From Chitinophaga niabensis (lineage in GTDB: Bacteria > Bacteroidota > Bacteroidia > Chitinophagales > Chitinophagaceae): DNA of 64,000 bases. The DNA lies in assembly GCA_017849435.1 (NCBI GenBank), contig JAFIGY010000012.1:62001-126000 (forward strand). The letters run 5' to 3'. The notes below the pieces were generated by a model. The model ran no database searches. It was not told the DNA's origin and worked only from the letters and a program-made list of their open reading frames with translations. Shown piece after piece: positions 43,244-51,183 of the stretch (position 1 is its first letter; each line of letters opens with the position of its first letter). The translations under genes and the position numbers were made by a program.

Positions 43244-43286
43244 AGGGTGGCAGGCCAGGCTATCGGCGGGCCGCCACCCTTTTTTT
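43244..43286 (+). terminator. Terminator-like hairpin between ilvE and ilvD
   Basis: AGGGTGGC at 43244-43251 pairs with GCCACCCT at 43273-43280, with an inner GGCC pairing, followed by TTTTTTT. It should end or reduce transcription from the ilvE promoter before ilvD. Confidence 0.75.
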
Positions 43287-43358
43287 AGCTTTGAATGGCG
43301 TAACCGCGATACCCCCAGGCCCTCCACCATAGCGGATTTTGGTCGCCGTACACCACTT

Positions 43359-43391
43359 TTGAAGACCGGGAACTCGTAAATTATAGGTTTG
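43359..43391 (+). promoter_or_regulatory. Predicted ilvD promoter (TTG-N22-TAGGTTTG)
   Basis: TTG at 43359-43361 within CTTTTGAAG, and TAGGTTTG at 43384-43391, 22 bp apart. It lies after the ilvE terminator and gives a leader of about 75 nt, so ilvD-B-N-C may have an independent start. No leader peptide rich in Ile/Leu/Val codons was found here. Confidence 0.55.
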
Positions 43392-43471
43392 AATTTGCGT
43401 TGCGCCGGAAATAACTTGAGCGATAATTGGACATTCAGCTTATCAGCATCCGGAAATAACAGCTACAGCAT

Positions 43472-45151
43472 ATGGAGTTAAATAAATACAGCAAAACGAT
43501 CACGCAGGATCCTACGCAACCCGCCGCGCAGGCCATGTTGTACGGGATCGGATTAACAGAGGAAGACCTGAAAAAAGCACAGGTTGGTATTGCAAGTATG
43601 GGTTACGATGGTAACACCTGCAATATGCATCTCAATGATCTCGCCAAAGAGGTTAAAAAAGGCGTTTGGGCCAACAACCTTGTGGGCCTTATTTTCAACA
43701 CCATCGGCGTCAGCGACGGTATCAGCAATGGAACCGACGGTATGCGCTACTCCCTCGTCAGCCGCGATCTGATTGCGGACTCCATTGAAGCCGTTTGTGG
43801 CGCGCAGTATTACGACGGATTGATCACGGTTCCCGGCTGCGACAAGAACATGCCTGGCTCCCTCATGGCCATGGGCCGCCTCAACCGCCCGTCCATCATG
43901 GTCTACGGCGGAACCATCGCCCCGGGCAAATACAAGGGACAGGACCTCAACATTATCTCCGCCTTCGAAGCCCTCGGCCAAAAAATCGCCGGAACGCTCG
44001 AAGAAGCCGATTTCAAAGGGATCGTGCAGCATTCCTGCCCCGGCGCCGGCGCCTGCGGCGGTATGTACACAGCCAACACCATGAGCTCCGCTATCGAAGC
44101 CCTGGGCATGAGTCTCCCTTACAGCTCATCCAACCCCGCTCTGAGCAGGGAAAAACAGGAGGAGTGCCTCTCCGCGGGCAAATACATCCGCCTGCTGCTC
44201 GAAAAAGATATTAAGCCGAAGGACATCATGACCTTTGAAGCATTCGAAAATGCAATCACGGTGATCATGGCCCTCGGCGGCAGTACCAATGCTGTACTGC
44301 ATTTTATTGCCATCGCTAAATCCGTGGGCGTGAACATCACCATGGAAGATTTTCAGCGCCTGAGCGATAAAACCCCACTGCTGGCTGATCTCAAGCCTAG
44401 CGGTAAATACCTGATGGAGGATCTTCACAACATCGGCGGCGTGCCGCTGGTGATGAAGTATCTCCTGAAGAAAGGCATGATACACGGCCATTGCCTTACG
44501 GTGACCGGCAAAACGATCGCCGAGAACCTGGAGTCTGTTCCCGACATCGACTTTATCACGCAAAGGATCATCGCTCCGCTGGAGCAGCCGCTCAAACCGA
44601 ACGGTCACATCCAGATTCTTTACGGCAACCTTGCAGAGCTGGGTTCCGTGGCCAAGATCACTGGCAAAGAAGGAGAGCGTTTCACCGGTCCCGCCCGCGT
44701 GTTCGACGGTGAATTTGAACTGATCGCGGGGATACAATCCGGCCGTGTAAAATCCGGGGACGTAGTGGTGATCCGTTACGTAGGCCCCAAGGGAGGCCCG
44801 GGTATGCCGGAAATGCTGAAGCCCACTTCCGCTATCATGGGCGTGGGATTAGGCAAGAGCGTGGCATTGATCACGGACGGCCGCTTCTCCGGTGGCACAC
44901 ACGGTTTCGTGGTCGGTCACATCGCCCCGGAAGCATTTGAAGGCGGTAACATCGCGCTGGTGAAGGATGACGATGTGATTGAAATAGACGCGGTGAACAA
45001 TATCATCAAAGTGCACCTCTCTGACGAAGAGCTCGCAGCCCGCAGGGCCGCATGGCAGCAACCGGCATTGAAGGCAACGAAAGGAATATTATTCAAGTAC
45101 GCAAAACATGTAAAAAATGCAACAGAAGGATGTGTTACCGATGAAGACTGA
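43472..45151 (+). CDS. ilvD: Dihydroxy-acid dehydratase
   Basis: Dehydrates 2,3-dihydroxy-3-methylvalerate and -isovalerate to the 2-oxo acids, the third step of Ile/Val synthesis, 559 residues. Iron-sulfur ligand motifs are intact: [19 protein letters not shown] and [20 protein letters not shown], plus an earlier [11 protein letters not shown]. The C-terminal [20 protein letters not shown] is the family signature. Its end overlaps the start of ilvB, implying translational coupling. Confidence 0.97.
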   Translation: MELNKYSKTITQDPTQPAAQAMLYGIGLTEEDLKKAQVGIASMGYDGNTCNMHLNDLAKEVKKGVWANNLVGLIFNTIGVSDGISNGTDGMRYSLVSRDLIADSIEAVCGAQYYDGLITVPGCDKNMPGSLMAMGRLNRPSIMVYGGTIAPGKYKGQDLNIISAFEALGQKIAGTLEEADFKGIVQHSCPGAGACGGMYTANTMSSAIEALGMSLPYSSSNPALSREKQEECLSAGKYIRLLLEKDIKPKDIMTFEAFENAITVIMALGGSTNAVLHFIAIAKSVGVNITMEDFQRLSDKTPLLADLKPSGKYLMEDLHNIGGVPLVMKYLLKKGMIHGHCLTVTGKTIAENLESVPDIDFITQRIIAPLEQPLKPNGHIQILYGNLAELGSVAKITGKEGERFTGPARVFDGEFELIAGIQSGRVKSGDVVVIRYVGPKGGPGMPEMLKPTSAIMGVGLGKSVALITDGRFSGGTHGFVVGHIAPEAFEGGNIALVKDDDVIEIDAVNNIIKVHLSDEELAARRAAWQQPALKATKGILFKYAKHVKNATEGCVTDED

Positions 45152-46871
45152 GGAGTCTGACAAGCGGGCCACTGCTGCCCATGCCGAGATTATCACCGGT
45201 GCGGAAGCCGTGATCCGGTCACTGATTGCAGAAGGCGTGGATACCATCTTTGGTTATCCCGGCGGCGCCATTATGCCCATTTATGATGCCCTGTACGATT
45301 TTCAGGATCAGGTCCATCATATCCTGGTCCGTCACGAGCAGGGTGCAACGCATGCTGCTCAGGGCTATGCAAGGGCAAATGGCAGAGTGGGCGTGGCTTT
45401 CGCTACCTCCGGTCCCGGCGCCACCAATCTCGTTACCGGTCTTGCCGATGCGCATATGGACTCTACGCCCATCGTCTGCATCACCGGTCAGGTAGCCGCT
45501 TCCCTGTTGGGTACGGATGCTTTCCAGGAGACGGATGTAATTGGTATCACCATGCCTATCACCAAATGGAACATCCAGGTTACAAAGGCGGAAGATATTC
45601 CCGGCGCTATTGCCAAAGCTTTCTATATCGCCCGCAGCGGCCGTCCCGGCCCTGTGCTGGTAGACATTACCAAGAATGCACAGTTCGGTAAACTGGACTT
45701 TCAATATAAAGCCTGCGAATACATCCGCAGTTACCAACCTGTTCCGCAATTGAAGGAAGAACCTTTACAGGCGGCTGCAGCGCTGATCAACAGCGCAAAG
45801 AAACCTTACATCCTTTGCGGTCACGGTGTGCTGATCGCCGGTGCGGAAAAAGCATTGCTGGCTGTGGCCGAGAAAGCGCAGATTCCGGTGGCCTCCACGC
45901 TGTTAGGGCTTTCCGCCGTACCGGTGGATCATCCCTGCTACGTAGGTTATCTGGGCATGCACGGCAACTACAGCCCGAACATCAATACGAATGAATGCGA
46001 TGTGCTGATCGCTGTGGGGATGCGGTTTGACGATCGTATCACCGGGGACGTGAGTACCTATGCCCGTCAGGCGAAAGTGATCCACATCGAAATAGATAAG
46101 GCCGAGATCAACAAGATCATCCCGGCAGATGTAGCCATACATGCGGATGCGAAACAGGCGCTGGAAGCCCTGTTGCCGCTGGTGAACGCTGCTGGGCACA
46201 AGGAGTGGATGCAGTCATTCAAAGAGCTGGATAAGCTCGAAGACCAGAAAGTGCGTGAGCGGGAACTCTTCCCGAAAGAAGGCATGCTGAAAATGGCGGA
46301 AGTGATCCGTGTGATCTCCGAGCAAACAGAAGGCAAGGCCATTCTTGTGACCGACGTAGGTCAACATCAGATGGTAGCATCCCGCTACTACCGTTTCAAA
46401 GATCCGAACACCAATATCACCAGCGGTGGCATGGGCACAATGGGATTCTCTTTGCCTGCGGCTATGGGTGCGAAAGTAGGTGCTCCTGAACGGGAAGTAG
46501 TGGCGATCATCGGGGACGGCTGTTTCCAGATGACGCTGCAGGAACTGGGCACTATTTATCAATCCGAGATCGGTGTGAAGATCGTGATCCTGAATAACAA
46601 CTTCCTGGGTATGGTGCGCCAGTGGCAGCAACTGTTCTTCGACAAACGTTATTCATCTACCGAAATGGTCAACCCGGATTTCGTACAGATCGCAAAAGGA
46701 TTCTACGTTCCGGGCCGCAAGATCACCGAACGTTCAGAACTGGAAGGCGCGGTAAAAGAAATGCTGGACACCAAAGGCGCCTATCTGCTGGAGGTAGTGG
46801 TAGAACAGGAAGACAACGTATTCCCGATGGTGCCGGCCGGCGCTCCGATCACCTCGATCCGCCTTGAGTAA
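45141..46871 (+). CDS. ilvB: Acetolactate synthase, large (catalytic) subunit
   Basis: Thiamine-diphosphate- and FAD-dependent enzyme forming acetolactate or acetohydroxybutyrate, the committed step, 576 residues from the ATG at 45141. An in-frame ATG at 45117 would add eight residues, but 45141 has GAAGGA about 12 nt upstream. The catalytic Glu lies in [20 protein letters not shown], preceded by [16 protein letters not shown]. The central FAD-binding part is followed by the metal/ThDP motif [14 protein letters not shown]...NNNFLG. It overlaps ilvD by 11 bp, and the regulatory subunit ilvN follows after 25 nt. Confidence 0.97.
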   Translation: MKTEESDKRATAAHAEIITGAEAVIRSLIAEGVDTIFGYPGGAIMPIYDALYDFQDQVHHILVRHEQGATHAAQGYARANGRVGVAFATSGPGATNLVTGLADAHMDSTPIVCITGQVAASLLGTDAFQETDVIGITMPITKWNIQVTKAEDIPGAIAKAFYIARSGRPGPVLVDITKNAQFGKLDFQYKACEYIRSYQPVPQLKEEPLQAAAALINSAKKPYILCGHGVLIAGAEKALLAVAEKAQIPVASTLLGLSAVPVDHPCYVGYLGMHGNYSPNINTNECDVLIAVGMRFDDRITGDVSTYARQAKVIHIEIDKAEINKIIPADVAIHADAKQALEALLPLVNAAGHKEWMQSFKELDKLEDQKVRERELFPKEGMLKMAEVIRVISEQTEGKAILVTDVGQHQMVASRYYRFKDPNTNITSGGMGTMGFSLPAAMGAKVGAPEREVVAIIGDGCFQMTLQELGTIYQSEIGVKIVILNNNFLGMVRQWQQLFFDKRYSSTEMVNPDFVQIAKGFYVPGRKITERSELEGAVKEMLDTKGAYLLEVVVEQEDNVFPMVPAGAPITSIRLE

Positions 46872-46896
46872 CCGTTCATTTTTTAACTGAATCAAC

Positions 46897-47439
46897 ATGC
46901 AAAAAGAATTTACCGTAACCGTGTACACGGAAGACAGGATCGGGATCACGAACAGGATCTCGGTGATCTTCACGCGCCGGGGCATCAATATCACCAGCCT
47001 TACTACCGCAGAAACAGAAATATCCGGTGTATACAAGTTCATCATCACTGTGTTGTCTGAAAAAGAGCGGCTGGAAAAGGTGGTAGGGCAGATCGAAAAA
47101 CTCATCGAGATACATCGCGCATTTGTGCATGAAGAAGATGAAGTGGTGTACCAGGAGCTGGCGCTGTACAAGATATCTACCAAAAGTCTGCACAACGGGG
47201 ATATCGAGAAGATCATCCGGGATAACAATGCCCGCATCCTCACCATCACGGCAGATTATTTTGTGCTCGAGAAAACCGGCCATCAGCAGGAGCTCATCGC
47301 GATGCTCAAGAAGCTGGAACCATACGGCCTTATAGAATATTCTAAAAGCGGCCGCGTAGCGATCGTGAAATGGAGCCGCCGTTTCCATGAGCATCTGAAG
47401 GATCTTTCGCTGATAGAAGCGGATAATCTGAAAGACTGA
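46897..47439 (+). CDS. ilvN: Acetolactate synthase, small (regulatory) subunit
   Basis: Regulatory subunit conferring valine feedback inhibition, 180 residues. An N-terminal ACT domain spans about 1-75 (FTVTVYTEDRIGITNRISVI, then RGINITSLTTAETE) and a C-terminal small-subunit domain about 85-170 (ELALYKISTKSLHNGDIEKI, then LEPYGLIEYSKSGRVAI). Length lies within the usual 160-180. It sits between ilvB and ilvC as in most ilvBNC operons. Confidence 0.95.
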   Translation: MQKEFTVTVYTEDRIGITNRISVIFTRRGINITSLTTAETEISGVYKFIITVLSEKERLEKVVGQIEKLIEIHRAFVHEEDEVVYQELALYKISTKSLHNGDIEKIIRDNNARILTITADYFVLEKTGHQQELIAMLKKLEPYGLIEYSKSGRVAIVKWSRRFHEHLKDLSLIEADNLKD

Positions 47440-47501
47440 TACGGCACGATCAATTTATACAACCTGATACTTTAAAACTTTTTAAAAAACACGATCAAAA
47501 C

Positions 47502-48545
47502 ATGGCAACTATCAATTTTGGCGGGGTTCTGGAAGACGTAGTAACCAGAGAAGAATTCCCCATGGACAAAGCAAGGGAAGTGCTAAAGAATGAAACAATC
47601 GCGATCATCGGTTATGGCGTTCAAGGGCCTGGCCAGGCGTTGAACCTGAAAGACAACGGTTTTAACGTGATCATCGGTCAGCGTAAAAATTCCAAAACAT
47701 GGGATAAAGCCGTAGCAGACGGTTGGGTACCGGGTCAGACTTTGTTCGAGATCGAAGAAGCTGCACAGAAAGGTACGATCATCCAATACCTGCTGTCTGA
47801 TGCAGGCCAGATCACACTGTGGCCTACACTGAAGCCTTTCCTCACCAAAGGTAAAGCCCTGTATTTTTCTCACGGTTTTGGTATCACTTATAAAGAACAG
47901 ACCAATATCATTCCGCCCGCTGATGTGGACGTGATCCTGGTGGCTCCCAAAGGTTCCGGTACTTCCCTCCGCAGGCTGTTTCTCGCTGGTCAGGGCCTGA
48001 ACTCCAGCTTCGCCATCTTCCAGGACGCTACCGGCAAAGCCCGTGAAAGAGTGATCGCACTGGGTATTGGCGTAGGCTCCGGCTACCTGTTTGAAACAGA
48101 TTTCAAGAAAGAAGTATACTCCGATCTTACCGGCGAACGTGGTACGCTCATGGGCGCTATCCAGGGAATCTTCGCCGCCCAGTACCAGACGCTGCGCAGC
48201 AACGGTCACTCTCCTTCTGAAGCGTTCAACGAAACCGTGGAAGAACTGACCCAATCCCTGATGCCGCTGGTAGCAGAGAACGGTATGGACTGGATGTATG
48301 CTAACTGCTCCACTACCGCACAACGTGGTGCGCTCGACTGGTGGAAGAAATTCAAAGACGCTACCCAGCCTGTGTTCGATGAACTGTATGCGAGCGTAGC
48401 AGCAGGTAAGGAAGCGAAACGTTCTATCGACTCCAACGGTCAGGTGGATTACCGCGACAAACTGAACAAGGAGCTGGAAGAACTGCGTAACAGCGAAATG
48501 TGGCAGGCAGGTGCAGCTGTAAGAAAACTGCGCCCCGGCAAATAA
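47502..48545 (+). CDS. ilvC: Ketol-acid reductoisomerase
   Basis: Isomerises and reduces acetolactate to the dihydroxy acid with NAD(P)H, 347 residues, class I length. The Rossmann nucleotide motif reads IAIIGYGVQGPGQALNLKDN, where the usual GSQGHAHALN is replaced by GVQGPGQALN. The following cofactor loop is VIIGQRKNSKTWDKAVADGW. The knotted C-terminal domain carries the metal ligands (SDLTGERGTLMGAIQGIFAA). The GPGQ variant is known in Bacteroidota sequences; cofactor preference cannot be read with certainty. Confidence 0.96.
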   Translation: MATINFGGVLEDVVTREEFPMDKAREVLKNETIAIIGYGVQGPGQALNLKDNGFNVIIGQRKNSKTWDKAVADGWVPGQTLFEIEEAAQKGTIIQYLLSDAGQITLWPTLKPFLTKGKALYFSHGFGITYKEQTNIIPPADVDVILVAPKGSGTSLRRLFLAGQGLNSSFAIFQDATGKARERVIALGIGVGSGYLFETDFKKEVYSDLTGERGTLMGAIQGIFAAQYQTLRSNGHSPSEAFNETVEELTQSLMPLVAENGMDWMYANCSTTAQRGALDWWKKFKDATQPVFDELYASVAAGKEAKRSIDSNGQVDYRDKLNKELEELRNSEMWQAGAAVRKLRPGK

Positions 48546-48558
48546 TAAAACAACAATT

Positions 48559-48668
48559 GTAAAAAGTAAAAGATGAGAAACAGAACAGGATATGGTTGCG
48601 GCGGCGTATGGTTCATTCGTTGCAGGACCCTTATCTGATCGTTCCAATTTTCATTTTTTACTTTTTAC
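48559..48668. repeat. Inverted-repeat-bounded element between ilvC and ilvA
   Basis: GTAAAAAGTAAAAGATGA at 48559-48576 and TCATTTTTTACTTTTTAC at 48651-48668 are inverted repeats matching at 17 of 18 positions. The 74-bp interior is GC-richer than the arms and encodes a 21-codon ORF. As RNA the arms would bring ilvA's start within nine bases of a long stem. It could be a regulatory leader for ilvA or a small repeat element. Confidence 0.6.
48573..48638 (+). CDS. 21-codon ORF inside the ilvC-ilvA inverted repeat, possible leader peptide
   Basis: ATG to TGA frame encoding a peptide with three Cys, four Arg and a central GYGCGGVWFIRC stretch. It is not enriched in Ile/Leu/Val or Thr, so it does not look like a classical attenuator peptide for ilvA. 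It begins in the last four bases of the left repeat arm. Translation is unproven. It is listed because of its position and unusual composition. Confidence 0.3.
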   Translation: MRNRTGYGCGGVWFIRCRTLI

Positions 48669-48676
48669 TTTGATAT

Positions 48677-49933
48677 ATGTCTGAACTTGCAAGTGCTATA
48701 GATGCACGGCTGATAAAAGATGCAGCCGAAAGGTTACAACCCGTTATAACACGTACCCCACTCACTTACAACGCCAATCTCTCCCGGCGTTATCACTGCG
48801 AAGTATATCTGAAAAGAGAAGATATGCAGGTAGTCCGCTCTTACAAATTACGCGGAGCTTACAACCTGATGAGCAGTCTTGATAAAGATCGTTTAGCCAA
48901 CGGCGTTACCTGTGCCAGCGCCGGAAATCATGCCCAGGGCTTTGCTTACTCCTGCAAAAAACTCGATGTAAAGGGCGTGGTGTTCATGCCTATCATCACA
49001 CCCAAACAGAAAGTGAACCAGGTAAAAATGTTCGGTGGAGATAACATCGAGATCAGGCTGACAGGAGATACGTTTGATGATTGCTCGATGGAAGCGCAGG
49101 CTTATACACGCGATCACCGGATGACCTTCATTCCGCCTTTCGATGATCCGAAGATCATTGAAGGTCAGGGTACGGTAGCGGTGGAAATTTTGGAAGAACA
49201 ATCTGATATCGATTATTTATTTGTACCTGTGGGCGGCGGCGGCCTGGCATCCGGCGTGGGGTCCTACTTCCGCGCGGTGAGCCCGCATACCCGCATCATT
49301 GGCCTGGAGCCTGAAGGTGCCCCCTCGATGCTGCGCGCACTGGAAAACGGCAGTCCGGTCACTTTACCGGAAATCGATCGGTTTGTGGATGGCGCGGCGG
49401 TAAAAAGGGTAGGAGAGCTCACTTACAGCATCTGTAAAGATGTGCTGAGCGGCATGAGCCTGGTGCCGGAAGGACGGATATGTTCCACCATCCTGAAACT
49501 GTATAACGAAGACGCGATTGTGGTGGAGCCTGCGGGCGCACTGTCCATCGCTGCACTGGAAGATTTTGCGGAAGAGATCCGCGGTAAGAAAGTGGTTTGT
49601 GTGGTAAGCGGCAGTAACAATGATATCGACCGGATGCAGGAGATCAGGGAACGGTCGCTGTTATACGAAGGACTGAAGCATTATTTCATCGTACGTTTCG
49701 CCCAACGGCCCGGTGCCTTAAAGGAATTCGTAAACCACGTACTGGGCCCGAATGACGATATCACCCGCTTCGAGTTTATCCAGAAACATAACAAGGAAAC
49801 TGGCCCCGCCCTCGTAGGGATCGAATTGAAGAACCGGGAAGATTATGATGTGCTGCTTGCCAATATGCGGCAGTATCATGTGCATTATACAGAACTGAAC
49901 AAAGACGATAATCTTTTCGGTTACCTCGTGTGA
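48677..49933 (+). CDS. ilvA: Threonine dehydratase (deaminase), biosynthetic type
   Basis: PLP enzyme converting threonine to 2-oxobutyrate, the entry to isoleucine synthesis, 418 residues. The PLP lysine lies in MQVVRSYKLRGAYNLMSSLD (near residue 57), the serine/threonine loop is CASAGNHAQGFAYSC, and the phosphate loop is VGGGGLASGVGSYF. A single ACT-like regulatory domain occupies about 325-418 (KHYFIVRFAQRPGALKEFVN), which points to the shorter allosterically regulated form. The last gene of the cluster, 131 nt after ilvC, with the inverted-repeat element between. Confidence 0.95.
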   Translation: MSELASAIDARLIKDAAERLQPVITRTPLTYNANLSRRYHCEVYLKREDMQVVRSYKLRGAYNLMSSLDKDRLANGVTCASAGNHAQGFAYSCKKLDVKGVVFMPIITPKQKVNQVKMFGGDNIEIRLTGDTFDDCSMEAQAYTRDHRMTFIPPFDDPKIIEGQGTVAVEILEEQSDIDYLFVPVGGGGLASGVGSYFRAVSPHTRIIGLEPEGAPSMLRALENGSPVTLPEIDRFVDGAAVKRVGELTYSICKDVLSGMSLVPEGRICSTILKLYNEDAIVVEPAGALSIAALEDFAEEIRGKKVVCVVSGSNNDIDRMQEIRERSLLYEGLKHYFIVRFAQRPGALKEFVNHVLGPNDDITRFEFIQKHNKETGPALVGIELKNREDYDVLLANMRQYHVHYTELNKDDNLFGYLV

Positions 49934-49959
49934 TAATTCGTAATTGATTAACTTGCTAT

Positions 49960-51093
49960 ATGCTGAGTTACTGGGAAAAGCAAAGCCTGTTGCATTACGA
50001 CTGCATCCTGTTGGGAAGCGGCATCGTGGGGCTGTCTGCAGCTGTCAGCATTAAAGAACGTTATCCGGACAAGCGCCTGCTGGTGCTGGAGCGGGGTTTG
50101 CTGCCCACCGGCGCCAGTACCCGGAATGCAGGATTCGCCTGCATCGGGAGCCTTACCGAGATATTGGATGACCTCGAGAGCATGTCCGCCGATGACGTGC
50201 GGGCATTAGTGGAGATGCGGTGCAAAGGGCTCCGGCGGTTGAGGGCGCGCATCGGGGACGCGCGCATGCAGTACCGGGAGAACGGAAGTTATGAACTGCT
50301 GGATGCGGAAGAATCCCTCGCCCTTCAACACCTTCACACTACCAACGAACTCCTCGCCCCCATACTCCCCGGCCCCGCATTCACGATCGAAACCCGGATG
50401 CCCTCAGCCTTCGGATTTCCCGAAGAAAAAGTAAAAGCCATCATCCGCAATAATTTTGAAGGAGAACTCCACACGGGCATGATGATGCGCAGTCTTATCG
50501 ACCTCGCCCTCGAAAAAGGCATTGAGATCAAAACCGGTTGCGAGGTAAAGGCGTTTGAAGAAAATGGAGGGGGCGTGCGGGTGAGGGTGCAACATCCGTA
50601 TCAGCAGGAATCAGTCACCTTTTCCGCCCCTCAGCTCGTTATCTGCACCAACGCCTTCACCCGGCAGCTGCTGCCGGAACTGGATGTTACGCCGGGGAGG
50701 GGACAGGTGTTGATCACTTCGCCTGTCAGGGAACTGCCGTTCAGGGGCATCTATCATTTCAATAAAGGATACTATTACTTCCGCGAGATCGACGGCCGTG
50801 TGCTCTTCGGCGGCGGCCGCAACCTTGATTTCTCCGGGGAAGCCACCACCAGCTTCGCTTTGAATGAGCGCATTCAGCACGATCTGGAAGAGAAACTCCG
50901 CACACTCATCCTTCCCCATCATTCCTTCACTATTGAAGACCGCTGGACAGGCATTATGGGCTTCGGTAAAACAAAACGTCCCATCGTACAGGCTTTTTCG
51001 GATCGTATATATATTGCCGTTAGAATGGGTGGCATGGGCGTGGCTATCGGTTCCGAAGTAGGGAGCATGCTGGCGGAGATACTCCGCGACTAA
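49960..51093 (+). CDS. FAD-dependent oxidoreductase (DAO/glycine oxidase-like)
   Basis: Flavoprotein of 377 residues with the D-amino-acid oxidase fold. The N-terminal dinucleotide motif is ILLGSGIVGLSAAVSIKERY, followed by the acidic end of strand 2 (LLVLERGL) and a TGASTRNAGFACIG segment typical of DAO family members. C-terminal FAD contact is GGMGVAIGSEVGSMLA. The substrate (amino acid, sarcosine-like or sugar acid) is not evident. It follows ilvA by 26 nt on the same strand, so it may be co-transcribed, but no link to Ile/Val synthesis is established. Confidence 0.88.
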   Translation: MLSYWEKQSLLHYDCILLGSGIVGLSAAVSIKERYPDKRLLVLERGLLPTGASTRNAGFACIGSLTEILDDLESMSADDVRALVEMRCKGLRRLRARIGDARMQYRENGSYELLDAEESLALQHLHTTNELLAPILPGPAFTIETRMPSAFGFPEEKVKAIIRNNFEGELHTGMMMRSLIDLALEKGIEIKTGCEVKAFEENGGGVRVRVQHPYQQESVTFSAPQLVICTNAFTRQLLPELDVTPGRGQVLITSPVRELPFRGIYHFNKGYYYFREIDGRVLFGGGRNLDFSGEATTSFALNERIQHDLEEKLRTLILPHHSFTIEDRWTGIMGFGKTKRPIVQAFSDRIYIAVRMGGMGVAIGSEVGSMLAEILRD

Positions 51094-51183
51094 AGAAAAA
51101 TCGCAAAAGGTAATACTGGATTAACGGCGACTTGTAACCGCCGTTCGCAATCATTATATTTATCCATTATCAAATTCCTACGG

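Noticed and set aside
49931-49959. TAATTCGTAATTGATTAA motif after ilvA as a repeat family or terminator
   Set aside because: Too short and AT-rich; no second matching copy with structure was found in the window.
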